DNA of 64,000 nucleotides. Source: Ectocarpus siliculosus. Lineage: Eukaryota > Sar > Phaeophyceae > Ectocarpales > Ectocarpaceae. Shown here in pieces: positions 25,001 to 35,840 of this stretch. The notes under the pieces are model-generated. The model did not search any database. It was not told where the DNA came from and saw nothing but the letters and a program-made list of their open reading frames with translations. The stretch lies in NCBI GenBank assembly GCA_000310025.1, contig FN649742.1, forward strand, positions 4,929,772 to 4,993,771, in the 5' to 3' direction. Numbering within the stretch: position 1 is the first letter of the stretch; every line of letters starts with the position of its first letter. The translations under genes and the position numbers were made by a program.

Positions 25001-28000
25001 CCCCGACTTCATCGGAGGCAGCCGTGCGATCGCCGAGGTTATGGAGAGGAATAGGACGCCCAACGGGGGTGGCGGTGGCAGCGGAAACGACGTGAGAACA
25101 GAGAACAGCAGTACATACCATTGTCCTAGATCGGCGGGAAAGGTGGAAGCGCGTAGTTAGTAGTTAGTCCTTCCCTCGGCCTGGATCGGGAAACACGGAG
25201 CAATGGTACTTGATAAACTTGAGCTTGTGGTTCGGCTGCCCAGATTGAGGGGCCCTTCTTCTTAACATGAGAATCTCTAGTTGTTCTCAGACTGGCAGCG
25301 TTCTTTTTTTTTTCTTTCGCCACACAGCGTTCCCTAGACCGTCCGTCGGACCCCTTCTCCTCTCTGCAGCCTCGTGATGTACGCGTGTGCGTTGCTGGCT
25401 CATGACCCGTTGAGTGCTTGGTGTTTCGTGCGGTGCATCCGCTCAGAACCGCGGGCAGGCAGCACAGTGACCCTGCAGTAGGCTTAACCTTGTTCAAGTG
25501 TTGCTAGCCACCAATCCTCCAAACCAGCCTGCCCTGCTGAATCCCATAATTCGAAGCTCGTCGACCGTCCCTTGACGAACCTACTCTTGCGCCCCCCCCC
25601 CCCCCCCCATCACGCACGCCTTTCCCCCCAAAAAACGCCCCTCAGACTCCCCCGGGAATGGGGTCCCCCCCCCCACCAAAACCTTCCGGGCAAGGGGTCG
25701 GGAGGCATCAGCCCCACCCGAGCGCCCCGGAGGCTTTGGGCCCGGCCCCCGCGGCATCGGGCAGCAGCCGTGGGGCGGGCTGCCCGACAGCAGCAGGGCC
25801 GGGAGCTCTAACGATTTTAGGGGGGGGGGAGGAGGGGCTCAGCAGCAGCAGCACGCGAGGTATGGGGAGAGAGGGGGCGACGGCGGCGGCGGGTCGGGGG
25901 ACGGCGGCGGCGGGTCGCGGCACCAGGAGAAGGAGCGTGGGGGAGGCCTGATGTCGTTTATCTTTGGAGGCGGGCAGCAGGATAAGCAGCAGGGAAGACA
26001 ACCTCCGCAGATGGTCAAGCTTCCACAGGTGGGCCCTTGGGGGGGGGGCATCGGGGTGTGTGGTGTGCCTTGTGAACACGATGTTCGTAGCACTAGGTAG
26101 TGCTTGACCTGCTTTTACGAAGCGCTTGTAACGGTGTACTTGTTTTTTTTAGGCATGTTGCGGTTTCAGCTGCTAAATGCATGGATCGCTTTGCGTTGGC
26201 CTGGATTCCATCCAAGCAGAGCTATCACATGAAGGTCGAAGGTTTGACTCTCAGAACGTCTTGGGGTGGATCGACAAGCACAACACCAGTACCACGAAAC
26301 GGAAGCACACGTAAATAGTTTGATCGTAATCTTCTCGACCCCCCCTCCTCCCCCCCCATTTTTTTGCAGCACTAGCTGGTGCATCACGGGTTGGTCTTGT
26401 GCGGTGTAGGTTTTATCCAAGCCAAAGGTGTAGGTAGTGTCGTGCTGGGCGTGTAAAGTGTCTATTTTCGGGTCTTGATCAGCCTTGTGTTGCTGCAGTC
26501 TCTGGATGATGATTGGCCGTTCTCTTTGCATATGTCAACGCGTGTGTGCTGCCTTGGGCGTGGTGATGGAGTTTTTTTGAGTTGTTGCCTTGCCGCCAGA
26601 CTGCTGTGTTCTGTCTTACGAATATTGTTGCACCTCATGAATGAAGCATTGCCTGCATGTGTTGGTTGTTGATCATCTTGTATTCAACTTGAGAGTGAGT
26701 GTGGAATTTCCCGGTTCGTGCCTTGTTCCGTTACCGTTACCCTGTCTAGCCGCCGGAAACGATGCGTCAATCGGACGAGCCGACGGACAGAGAGCGATGC
26801 GAGATGGAGATCATCAAGAGCCTCATGAGAAGCTACTTCGACATCGCCAGAAAGAACTTCCAGGCAAGTAATCTACTTGTCGCATTAACACTGATGAATG
26901 TGTGTCTGACTGCTTTACAGTATTGTTAGTTTGACATTGAAACATGTGCTTTGGTCATCGAAGCATAGCATCTGACGTCGGAACAAAGGAGTAGAACACG
27001 TGGATGCCACGTGTCGTACATATCTCACCCATTGCGTATGTGTTGGCGTGGGCGTTTGCCTAGATAAGGCTACCTTCGGCGACATCAGCCCAACGTGTCA
27101 AATCCACCGGTATTGATATCTCTTCGTATGTTCCTTTTTTTTTTTGTTTTCAGTGACAACTACGTAGGTTCATCAAGGTGAACCATAGTTTGTTGAGCTT
27201 GTTTCCCGTGATATCGGTTGTCGGACGTGGTCATGAATCATAGTCACCAGAGGACGGGGTGATGTTTGATGGGGTGGGCAGGCTGTTCTCGCCGGTATCT
27301 GTTTGAGACAGGCCCCGGTCATGGATGAAAGAGACGAATCACATGACCCCGAATCGCGTCATATCGACACGGTACGGTTGGTTGGCCATCTATCGACACT
27401 TCTTCCTCTGCATGCCTCACTCACGCCATTTCATTTCCTGTGTGTGGCGTCTTCGAGTTAGAGCCCCGCCCCTCATTCTTGCCGACTTGTGTGTACATAT
27501 CGTGTGTGATGTGCGATGTTTTTCTTGCGATCGCAGGATTTGGTCCCCAAGACGATCATGCATTTTTTGGTGAACGACGTGATCAACATGCTCCAGGTGA
27601 GAGAGGCGGCTCCTCCCGTTTTTTCTCGCTTGTGGGCAACCTCTTACTTGCTTGCGTAGGTTCGACGTTGGTTTACTTGCGTTCATCGTCATCAGCATCA
27701 GTTGCATCGTTCCATTCGTTGTTGCTGCTGCCTTGGAATCAGAACACCGTTCCGAGCTCTACCCATTACTGTGCCTATTTTAACGTACCGTGCATGACGG
27801 AGAAACGAAATTTCCGTGAGAACAAGCCATCACACATCTCGTTGACCGCATGAGACACACTGTAGACTGTATATAGGAGCTGCGATGGGAGAGTGCGCTG
27901 TTATCGCTCTAAACCTGTCGTAGTGCATGCAGGGGGAAATGAGATGTTTTCCATGATTGTGAACGTTCTATACGATATAGATGGCGTGTCTGTCTAAAGT

Positions 28001-28836
28001 TCGCGCCGGTAATCGAGAACCCTTTTTAGTGGAAAAAGTGGTTCAAATTATCGCGAAAATTGGAAATGTTGGCTAAGAAACGCAACCGACCCGTGGATCC
28101 TACGCTAAACTCTACCACTTGAATAATGTAAAAAAAAATTGGGCTCGACGATGGCGGCGAATAAATAAATTGCGCCTTGACCTAAAAGGGACGTTTCTCT
28201 TGTCTCCGGGTACCATCTGTACACGAATGCCATCCTACTACAGCTTGAGTCTTGGCCGGCCTGCTTGGTCAACAAACAGACTTTGCTGCACGGCTGTGTC
28301 TTTGTGGGGCCCTGTTTTGGTTGGCATGCGTGTTTCGGCACATGCTCGCCTTCAGATGACCAGCGGCTCAACACAAGCCAGTCGAGTCGTGGTGCTCGTG
28401 TCGGCACATGTTTCGCTTCCGTCGAGAACAAACCTCTTCACTTGGTTGGCTGTTTCTGCTCACTTGTGTGTGTGTTGTGCTTGTGTACATGTGCATCACG
28501 TTTGCTACTCTGCTGCCCTAGTGTTAGCACGAGAATTAGTTGGAATTGTGTCATGAGCATGTTGCCGCGTCTAGGATGCTCTGGCCCGGCCCTCGACAAG
28601 AGTGAGTTGTTTCTGACGCCATGGGTGTGCTGTCACCGCTTTTTTTTCACCGCGCACGTGTCCGGTAGAACGAGCTGGTGTCGAAACTGTACAAGGAGGA
28701 CCTCACGGGAGAGCTCATGCGAGAGACTGATGACGTAGCAGAGCGGAGACGCATCTCGAGAGACATGCTCTCCCTACTCAAGAAGGCAGTCGGCATCGTC
28801 AGCGAAGTGCGCGACTTTAACCCCTTCCTGGGTTGA
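19064..28836 (+). CDS. DRP1: Dynamin-related GTPase (DRP1/Dnm1 clade), 15-17 exons, complete
   Basis: Membrane-fission GTPase of the mitochondrial/peroxisomal division type. In-phase exons: 19064-19608, 19985-20168, 20431-20641, 20920-21032, 21611-21709, 22039-22179, 22581-22690, 23256-23433, 23995-24105, 24555-24620, 24972-25091, a Gly/Pro/Gln-rich exon ending 26028, 26750-26863, 27537-27596 and 28669-28836. GTPase motifs are complete: GSQSSGKSS (G1), [11 protein letters not shown] (G2), VDLPG (G3), TKIDLMDPG (G4). The middle domain has [17 protein letters not shown] and [15 protein letters not shown]. The GED has [19 protein letters not shown] and ends [10 protein letters not shown]. Oddities: about 110 low-complexity residues inside the GTPase domain (residues ~72-181) before [13 protein letters not shown], a GC donor after 26863, and a low-complexity B-insert. 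The junction between 25091 and about 25635 is unresolved; 25328-25373 may be a small extra exon. No PH or transmembrane segment is present, as expected for this clade. Confidence 0.93.
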
Positions 28837-29413
28837 TGTATTTGTTGGCATTGAATAATTCAAGACGATGTATTGGACCCGGAGCTTCTTTCGTGCTGTA
28901 AACTACGCCACCCTCCTCCTCCTCGCTGTTGTCGCTGTTGTTGTTGTTGATGGATGCTGTGTTGTTGTTGCTATCATTGTCGTGAGCTTTTCGGTTATTT
29001 GTGCCGTTTTCGACGCACGAACCCCGACTCTACGGCAATTTGCTGCTGTACATGCTTTTCTTGCTGTCGTTACGTCGTCTTGTGTGAGATCCGATCCCTT
29101 CCTTGGGCGGGTAGGGACTGTGACGATGCGCATGTTTGACGATGATAGCGCGTTTTGGTGTGTTTTTTGGCGTAGGACAAGGCGATGTTACGGGAGCGCG
29201 TAGTTCGTGTTTCGACAGTTTGAGACATTTCTGAGTTTTCCAAAGTGGCAGTTTTGCTCTCCTCCATCTCCCTCCTAAGTAATATTTTCTTTTTGTGTGC
29301 CAGAGGTGTTTTATTGTGTAACTTCCAGCTTGGCACTTAACCGTGCGCCCTTTGTCGGTGGTGTAGTTGGATTGAGCGTTGTTTCAGCGAACCTTCAGAA
29401 CTAAGAACTAAAA
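28837..29413 (+). repeat. Dynamin 3' flank/UTR, duplicated at 55186-55780
   Basis: From the base after the dynamin TG(A) the sequence ATGTATTTGTTGGCATTGAA and about 570 following bases recur at 55.2 kb with small differences. Either the dynamin 3' UTR was copied, or a mobile repeat landed at the dynamin stop codon and supplies the UTR. Confidence 0.8.
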
Positions 29414-31399
29414 CGAATTTCGCGCGGAAACTAGGTACTTCCGTTGGACACAGTGTAGCGGGGGAGGGTGCAACTTTTTATCCCAGAACGCCATCATGCT
29501 TGTGTGTATGGATTTTCCCGCCATGAAACGCGTGCGACTCAACTTAATACGGTTCGGGGAGATGGGATTGTTTTCGCTGTGCCAAGTCTCTGGAGGGCGA
29601 GGGCGGAGGGATGGCGAGAGTATCCCGTACCCAAGCACGGGGACGATCAAACTCTGAGTGAGCCCTAGTGCTGCGGTGGCGGGCGAGGTGTGCGAATGTT
29701 TGTAAGCTCGTGTTTGTTTTTTCCTGCATTTTCCCTGTCTCCCCCCATCCCTGCTCTCGATTGGACTGGCTGTATATGGATGGAGTGGCGTGTTGGGCCA
29801 GCTAAGCGGTGGTGAGAGCAAAGCGGCGGGGGACCGGTTGTACTGGTTCACGGCCCATTTTTCTTGTTTTTAGAGAAAGCGATACCCGCAGTTTCATACT
29901 CCAGGCGACTCCGCCTTCAAAGAGACTCTTTTCTTTCAAAGAGAAAACACAATCAGTGAAAGACTACCCGTTCGAGAAAATATCCCAGGCGAAGGGATGC
30001 GTTGAAATTTTAACAGTGAAAGGGGGACAAGGACCTGCTCGCTGACTTTTTGTTCGTTGTCCTTCGCGTGGCAAGCCAGTCATTTGAAAGGGTCAATGAA
30101 GAGAATCGATTGGCGGAATCATTTGGGGGGGCGCACTGTTAACCAAACAGTCGGGAGGGGTACCATGCCGCGATTCTCTGACGACGTATCGAGTTCCCAA
30201 GGCCACAAGGGGGGTGGGGGGCACATCTGGTGTGCTTCGGCGATGGAATGGCACAGAGAGTGTTGGACCCTCTTGGTGACGAAGTAAGTAAACCTCTTGA
30301 CGATAATTGCAACCCGAATAGGACTGGTTTCAGCTACGGAAACAAAACATCAAACTAAATTCGCCGCACCGGTTTTTTGAAAAGAGATTCTTGACCGCGT
30401 TTTCTTGACCGCGGCCGATTTCTCTCGGCTCGCGAAAGGTACGACCACGAAATCTCGGCGGTGCCTTCGCGAGACAAACGCCTCGAGTGCCCTGTCGAAG
30501 GAATTTCAATCGAAGCGACAACGGTGCCAAACGCAAGCATTTTGCCTTCACCAGCGTCCCTTTAACGTCTTTTTGGTGTGGCTGCCTTTTTCTCTTCTTC
30601 TCCGCAGCTGAATTCTCTGAGCTCTACAACCCCACAACAACGCCACGACGACGAGGTTTTCAACAGTCCTGTTGTTTCGTCGACTGCTTCAACAGCCTTG
30701 CCCTTCTCGAGTACGAGGAAAACAAGAAAGTCGGATAAACTCAGTGACGTACGGATTAACACCCCTATAACAGCCGATCCGTGAAGAGGTTTTTGTAAGA
30801 TGTGCTTCCATTCACTAAGCATCAGTCATATTGACATGCACGGAGTGCATGCGGAGGTGTGTAAGAGAGCCCAAGACACGTCCAAAAACGCCTCACCTAC
30901 CTGGCCTTCGGGCGACGACGCAGCTTCTGCGGCCTCTGGCCTGCATTTTCTCCCTGCCTCGCCTCATTCAGAAGCCATCGCCCCCAGCCCCATCAATCCT
31001 GCAAGAGTACTGTTTCGATTGCACCTGGCCCACTCCCGCTGTCTTCGTTTGTCCAGTCAGGCCGGCCGCGCTCGATTCCGTCAGTATAAATTTCTACGCG
31101 TACAAGCCGTCGATCGCCGTAGGTGCGGGACTCCCCCAGCTCCTAGTGGATTGCATTGGAAACTCCACGGCGCCGTCCGCTGTTCCACAGAAGGCCTCCT
31201 CACGCGCGACTCGCGCAACATGTCGTCCACGACGGCCACCGGCTTGGATCGCCGCGCCCGAGACACCGCCCACACGTGTCCCCTCGACACCCATAAAAAT
31301 CGGGCACACACCGAAGGTCGTGGCGCTGCCTCCGCCCCCAGGACACGATCTACACGCCCAGCAGGTCTAACGGCAACGCCACCGGTGCCTCCACACCGC
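29414..31399. other. Non-genic stretch with decayed retroelement-like sequence
   Basis: Frames are short and shift often. A 27-base block beginning GGGGACCGGTTGTACTGG occurs near 29832 and again near 31672, just before the integrase remnant. A block near 30785-30890 (GTGCTTCCAT, TTGACATGCA) recurs near 42857-42960. The 30800-31558 frame may be old gag-like sequence but I cannot identify it. Confidence 0.35.
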
Positions 31400-32560
31400 C
31401 GTTATCCGCCGCGGAACTGTTCCATATATCCGTCTCGAGCTACAATCTTTCGGATGGGGCCCGTGAACAACAAGCCGAATCCGCCTGCAAGGCTGCCGTG
31501 CGGTTTATCGTCGTCGGACGCCCATCGATCCCCACCAAAGAGTTTCTGGATCTCCTAGACGAAGGTCCTTCGGCACAACGTTCGTTCCTTGAGGACGTCT
31601 ACATACGCATGGTTTTTACGACGACATCGGCAACACACTGCTTGTGCGTAAGCTGACGAAGATGAAAGCGGTGGGGACCGGTTGTACTGGTTCACGGCCG
31701 GAAGACCGGCAACCCTCAAGCTCAAATCGTAAAATTGCCACCGGCGCCTACCATCCTAACGGGAATGGCGGTGTTGAGTGTGCGAACCACCCGATGGCCC
31801 AGATGCTTGCAACGGTTGTCAACGACCGCCAGGACGAATGGAGTAGTCACGTGCATCACGTCGAGTTTGCATACAACGCCCCCGTGAGCTCTGCCACTGA
31901 GTTGGCGGCGGACGAAATCCACGCGGGTTTCCTCCCACGATTTCAACACACCGTCTTTGATAACTTTGCGCCCGTGGGCACCAAAGCCTCGAATCATGAC
32001 CCCCTGTAGTACTGCGATATCGCTGCTGACAGCCCGCGCGGATCATCTGGGCCGGTCCGCGAACAACACGTCCTGACCGTTTCCCGCACACAACGCCGGA
32101 ATTCACAAATATCATATGTCCTGCACCAATGACCGGTGTACACGGTCGGCGGTTGGGTGTGAGTATACGACTCTGCAGGCACGATTTGCCAAGACGGTAA
32201 AGCTGGCACAACCGCCAAGTTCCTCTAAGCTAAGTTGTCCATGAACTGGACCGGGTCTGTCAAAATCCTTGCCGTCAGTCCAGCTGGCGAATGCCCCGGA
32301 CCAACGGCCACTTGTCAATTAACTCCTGCACCTCGACCTACCTTCGAACACGCCTGGTGTAGACCCCAAGTCAAGTGTCGTGCATCCGTCGCGCGACACA
32401 CACCTTGCGCAAACCCGCATGAACGCGCAGACATGCCAACGTTCTTGCCGGACGCCCTCGCCCATCCCCGCCGTGCCATGTGCCATGTTATCGCGGACGG
32501 TGTACCGCGTCGGTCGAGCGTTTGGAGGCCAAACAGATAAATAACCGGGAAATCATGCGT
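31400..32560 (+). pseudogene. Ty3/gypsy retrotransposon pol remnant (linker and integrase core)
   Basis: At 31409-31640 one frame reads EQQAESACKAAVRFIVVG and KEFLDLLDEGPSAQRSFLED, like the region between RNase H and integrase. At 31736-31960 another frame reads TGAYHPNGNGGVECANHPMA and then DEWSSHVHHVEFAYNAPV, the classic integrase core motif including the catalytic Glu neighbourhood. Around 32190-32300 the sequence resembles the basic segment after integrase (KLAQPPSSSKL, then VKILAVSPAGE). The frames are broken by stops and shifts, and the zinc-binding H2C2 module is missing between the first two parts. Reverse transcriptase and LTRs were not found, so this is a dead fragment. Confidence 0.75.
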
Positions 32561-34072
32561 ACAGGACGCGGCGTCGTCGTCGCCGTCTTGCACGAAACTC
32601 ATTGACTAGGCGCACCTGCTGGGGGCGGCAGAGGGGCCTCCAGCACTTCCCCGACAGATCCCGCGCTACCGGGCAGGGAGCCGCAACCAACACCGCCAAG
32701 CCAACCACCTCTACCTCCCCATGTGTGTGTATCGGGGTGCCGCTGAACGCGAAGTTTCCCACAGCAAGAGCAATGCGCACGTCCGCGTCTGGGTGCGGAT
32801 AAGTAACTCGTCAGGTGTATTCCCGCCGTTTCGCCGGCTCCGTATCCCAATCGGAGCGTTCTAGTACAAAGCTGAAGATACCGTGTGGTGGCGAGGTCTC
32901 TGGACATGCTGCACCGCATCGTCGCTTTCTGGACGACCCGGGACCTGTCAAGACCGCCCATTCCGCTGGCCGCTGCACGTCTGCCATTGGCGCGGTATCA
33001 AGGAACGCCCTCCACTAAAGCCCGTAGGAGAAACATAAAGCGAATCCCGCGGGGCCGATATCACCGCCCCTGTGGAAGATTCCTCGAGGTATTGTAGAAA
33101 CACCACTGTAGGCAGCGATCCTACAGATGCCGTCTGCCGGTTCGTTGGTGTCCTGTTGGCTATTTTGCCTTGGTGTAATACCGTCCCTCTCTCGACATTC
33201 TGACCTGGGCAATCGCACCCCTTGTTGGTCATTTGATGTTGTTCTGTGTGTCTGGCGCGTTTTTAATGACGCCCCTCCCCCCGTATTGCTTTGAAGTTGG
33301 CAATTGCATCCCGCGTCCTGTTTACGGACCCCTGGCCCCTCTTGTGCCATAAAACTGGCCTTTCGGGCCCCCCTGTTGGCCTTTCTGGTGTCTTGTTTGC
33401 GTCGGGCGCCCTTTTCATGACGCTCGCCCCCTCTGTACATTTCGAGCTGGGGTGCTGCGATGTGAGTGTCTAATTTCGTGTTTTCGTTCGTGCCGAGTCC
33501 TTCTCGACTTGTTTTTTTATTCTCGTTTTTTTCTGACGTTTTCCAGACTTTTTTGTCAACCTCTTCGTGGCCCATTTAGAGTTGTGTTTAGTGGTCCCCG
33601 CCCTGTGGGTTGCTCCACCTTCGACGAAAGTCTCGAATGTTGGTCGTCCCTCAAATTAGTTACGTGTTTTTCAATTTGTTGCTTGGCTACCGTTCGTTCC
33701 CTTCGGCCCTTCGTCGGTCTTGGATCGACGAAGGTGCCAACCCTCGTTCCCTGCGTGCCATATTTGGGTCCTGCGTGGTACCCGTACTTGTTTTCTTGTT
33801 CTGTTTGCCATTTGGTTGTTGCGAAGGTGTACCGATTCTGGTAAACGTCAATCTACGGATGGATACCCTGCGAATTGGGCCCGCCTTAACACTCTCCAAG
33901 CAGCACTTGGATGGCCACGCGCAACATGGAGTAGCGAGGTAAGGCAAGTATTCGGAGGGAGATACCATTTCTCGGGTAGCAGAGACACATCGAGGGATAC
34001 CGCAGAGGCTTGCGCCGCCAGGTACGTGTCATGCGCATGTTGAAGAGATCTCCTCCCACAGGTCACAAAAAA
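32561..34072. other. Decayed retroelement flank, no gene seen
   Basis: It follows the pol remnant and may include its degraded 3' end. A pyrimidine-rich stretch at 33480-33850 gives long hydrophobic-looking frames that I read as composition artefacts. No LTR pair could be matched by eye. Confidence 0.35.
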
Positions 34073-35145
34073 ACAGTAGTCAAGGTTAGTTAGGCGCTCG
34101 TTTCTTAGAGATGATTGTTCACGTTCCACATACGTGCCCCGCGGGGCTCTAGGTCTTGCAACATGAAGGCAAGTTCGACATCTGCGCCCCCACCCTGTAC
34201 AACCACAAAGGGACGAATCGCCAACCCGAGACGAAGATAAAAACAAATGTGTCCTCCTACGGCTTGTCAACGGGTACGCGAACAAGCACTCTGCTACGGT
34301 CTCATACCTTCAACAATAGAAAGGGGTGCAAATAACAACAAGAGACGGTGAAGCAACAATGCATCTATCCACCAGGTTTCATTTCGAAACAACATGAATC
34401 AAGCTCCTAGACTAATCATTCATGCAAACTCCACACAGAAGTCACCGCAAAGCAGGTTTATCGTGAAGTCAATATGTTCCTGGCCTGGGTGGAAAGCACT
34501 AGTTCGTGTGGACACACAGGGAAGAGAAAGCTGCACTCTTCTCGCATAAAAAATCGCAGGCAAAGTACCGCAGGAGTGGGTATGTAGGGGGACTCAGGGA
34601 GAGTGATCCTTGTGTAAGACCACGGGTTGGAGTAAACGCCACGCACAATTGCTGTGGCGGCGCTGATCTGCAGTGAAGACAATACAAACATAAAAAAATG
34701 CCCATCAAGGCTTCTCGTCGGCAATCGACATGTTCCGGAACCTTGCATTAACATTGGACAATCGCCTATTCGTCCGGTTGTCCAAAAATGTGGGCTCGGA
34801 GAAGGAGCGCAGCGACGGGACTTCCGCCCAGGTGTCGCTCCAGAACATCGCTTCAGCGACTTCGCCTAAGAGCGGTTCGTCCATGGGAGGCCGCAAATCT
34901 CGGTCCCATGAGCATTGCAGGTCCGGCTCTTCGACGGTGGTGGGCGTCGACGCTTCTTCCTCGCTGGAGCGTTGCAGCTCCGTCGGCTCCACCTGCTGCA
35001 CGTGGATCGGGGAAGAGGAGAAGCAGAGCGTCGATCAATGTTTGCCATTCCGCCGTGGCGACGACGAGAGGAGACGAATCATCGCCTCCGTTCAAGGTTT
35101 TCATGTTGGTGATGCCTGGGGAAGAAGTTCTTCGCGTTTTGATTT
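34073..35145. repeat. Segmental repeat E, copy 1 (internal module inverted relative to copy 2)
   Basis: 34073-34475 and 34701-34831 match 50742-51258 in the same orientation (ACAGTAGTCAAGGTTAGTTA; GACAATCGCCT; CTCGGAGAAGGAG). The next part, 34832-35010, matches 51261-51390 only in reverse complement. 34830-35145 also matches 63720-64000 in direct orientation. On the minus strand the module reads SPGITNMKTLNGGDDSSPLV and, one frame on, LRPPMDEPLLGEVAEAM. All copies carry frame breaks, so I treat them as gene relics. Confidence 0.75.
34476..34700 (+). mobile_element. 5'-truncated SINE-type retroposon nested in repeat E
   Basis: This block is absent from the paralogous copy at about 51133, where GTCAATAT runs straight into CCATCAAG. 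It matches the body of the SINE at 35548-35840 in inverted orientation (CTAGTTCGTGTG; GTACCGCAGGAG; ACCACGGGTTGGA), lacks the tRNA head and ends in an A-rich tail (ATAAAAAAATG). Truncation plus tail is typical of target-primed reverse transcription. Confidence 0.75.
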
Positions 35146-35547
35146 GTCCTCCAGCGGTCGGGAGCTTTGTGAGTACAGCGCGATTTTGAGTCAGAACACC
35201 TTCTACTATTTACGACGTAAAGGTCGAAACACACATGGAACGTTCCGCTCAGCGGCGAGCAAAGACTTACCGCGAGGACAAGGGGAAAGGAGAAGGGTTG
35301 GACGAAAATGACAAGAAAAGCGGGATGACAAAAAGACGATTATGAAAACAGGATCTACGAAGGAGGAAGACGGGGAGGTTGCAAGAGCGAGCGGTGTAAG
35401 CACACAAAACCCCTCCAGTTGATGTTGCGGTGGGATGTCACGGGAGATCTTGGTACAACATTCAGAATAAAGCATCAGGGAGATGTTATCGACGGCCATG
35501 AACTATTAGACTGCTTGGACGAAGGGCCGTTACGGCAAGAGCGTGGA

Positions 35548-35840
35548 TTTTTTTTTTTTTCTCACTTCAAATCAGTTTATTCCAACCCGTGGTCACACAG
35601 AAGAGCCTCTCTCTACCCTCCCCTCCTGCGGTACTTCGCCTTCAATTTTTAATGCGAGAAGAGTTCATCACTTTCTTCCCTCTGTGTACACACGAACTAG
35701 CGCTATCCACTTGGCCAGGAGCGGAAGCGAGAGAAAAACTCACTTTGCAAGAAGAAAAGCTCGCCTACGCCGGGATTCGAACCCCTGACCTGACATCTAT
35801 TAATAGAAGGTTACGAGGCTACCAACTAGACCACCGGGGC
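35548..35840 (-). mobile_element. tRNA-headed SINE with poly(A) tail
   Basis: Read on the minus strand, it begins GCCCCGGTGGTCTAGTTGG, a tRNA-like head with exact pol III A box (TGGTCTAGTTGG, 35833-35822) and B box (GGTTCGAATCC, 35783-35773). A tRNA-unrelated body of about 200 bases follows, and a run of 13 A (T at 35548-35560 on the plus strand) ends it. The head no longer folds as a tRNA: its 3' acceptor strand and two T-stem pairs are mutated. No clear target-site duplication is visible. The partial copy at 34476-34700 supports a dispersed family. Confidence 0.75.
35773..35833 (-). promoter_or_regulatory. RNA polymerase III internal promoter (A and B boxes) of the SINE
   Basis: A box TGGTCTAGTTGG and B box GGTTCGAATCC both match their consensus exactly, 38 bases apart, which is tRNA-like spacing. 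Confidence 0.7.
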
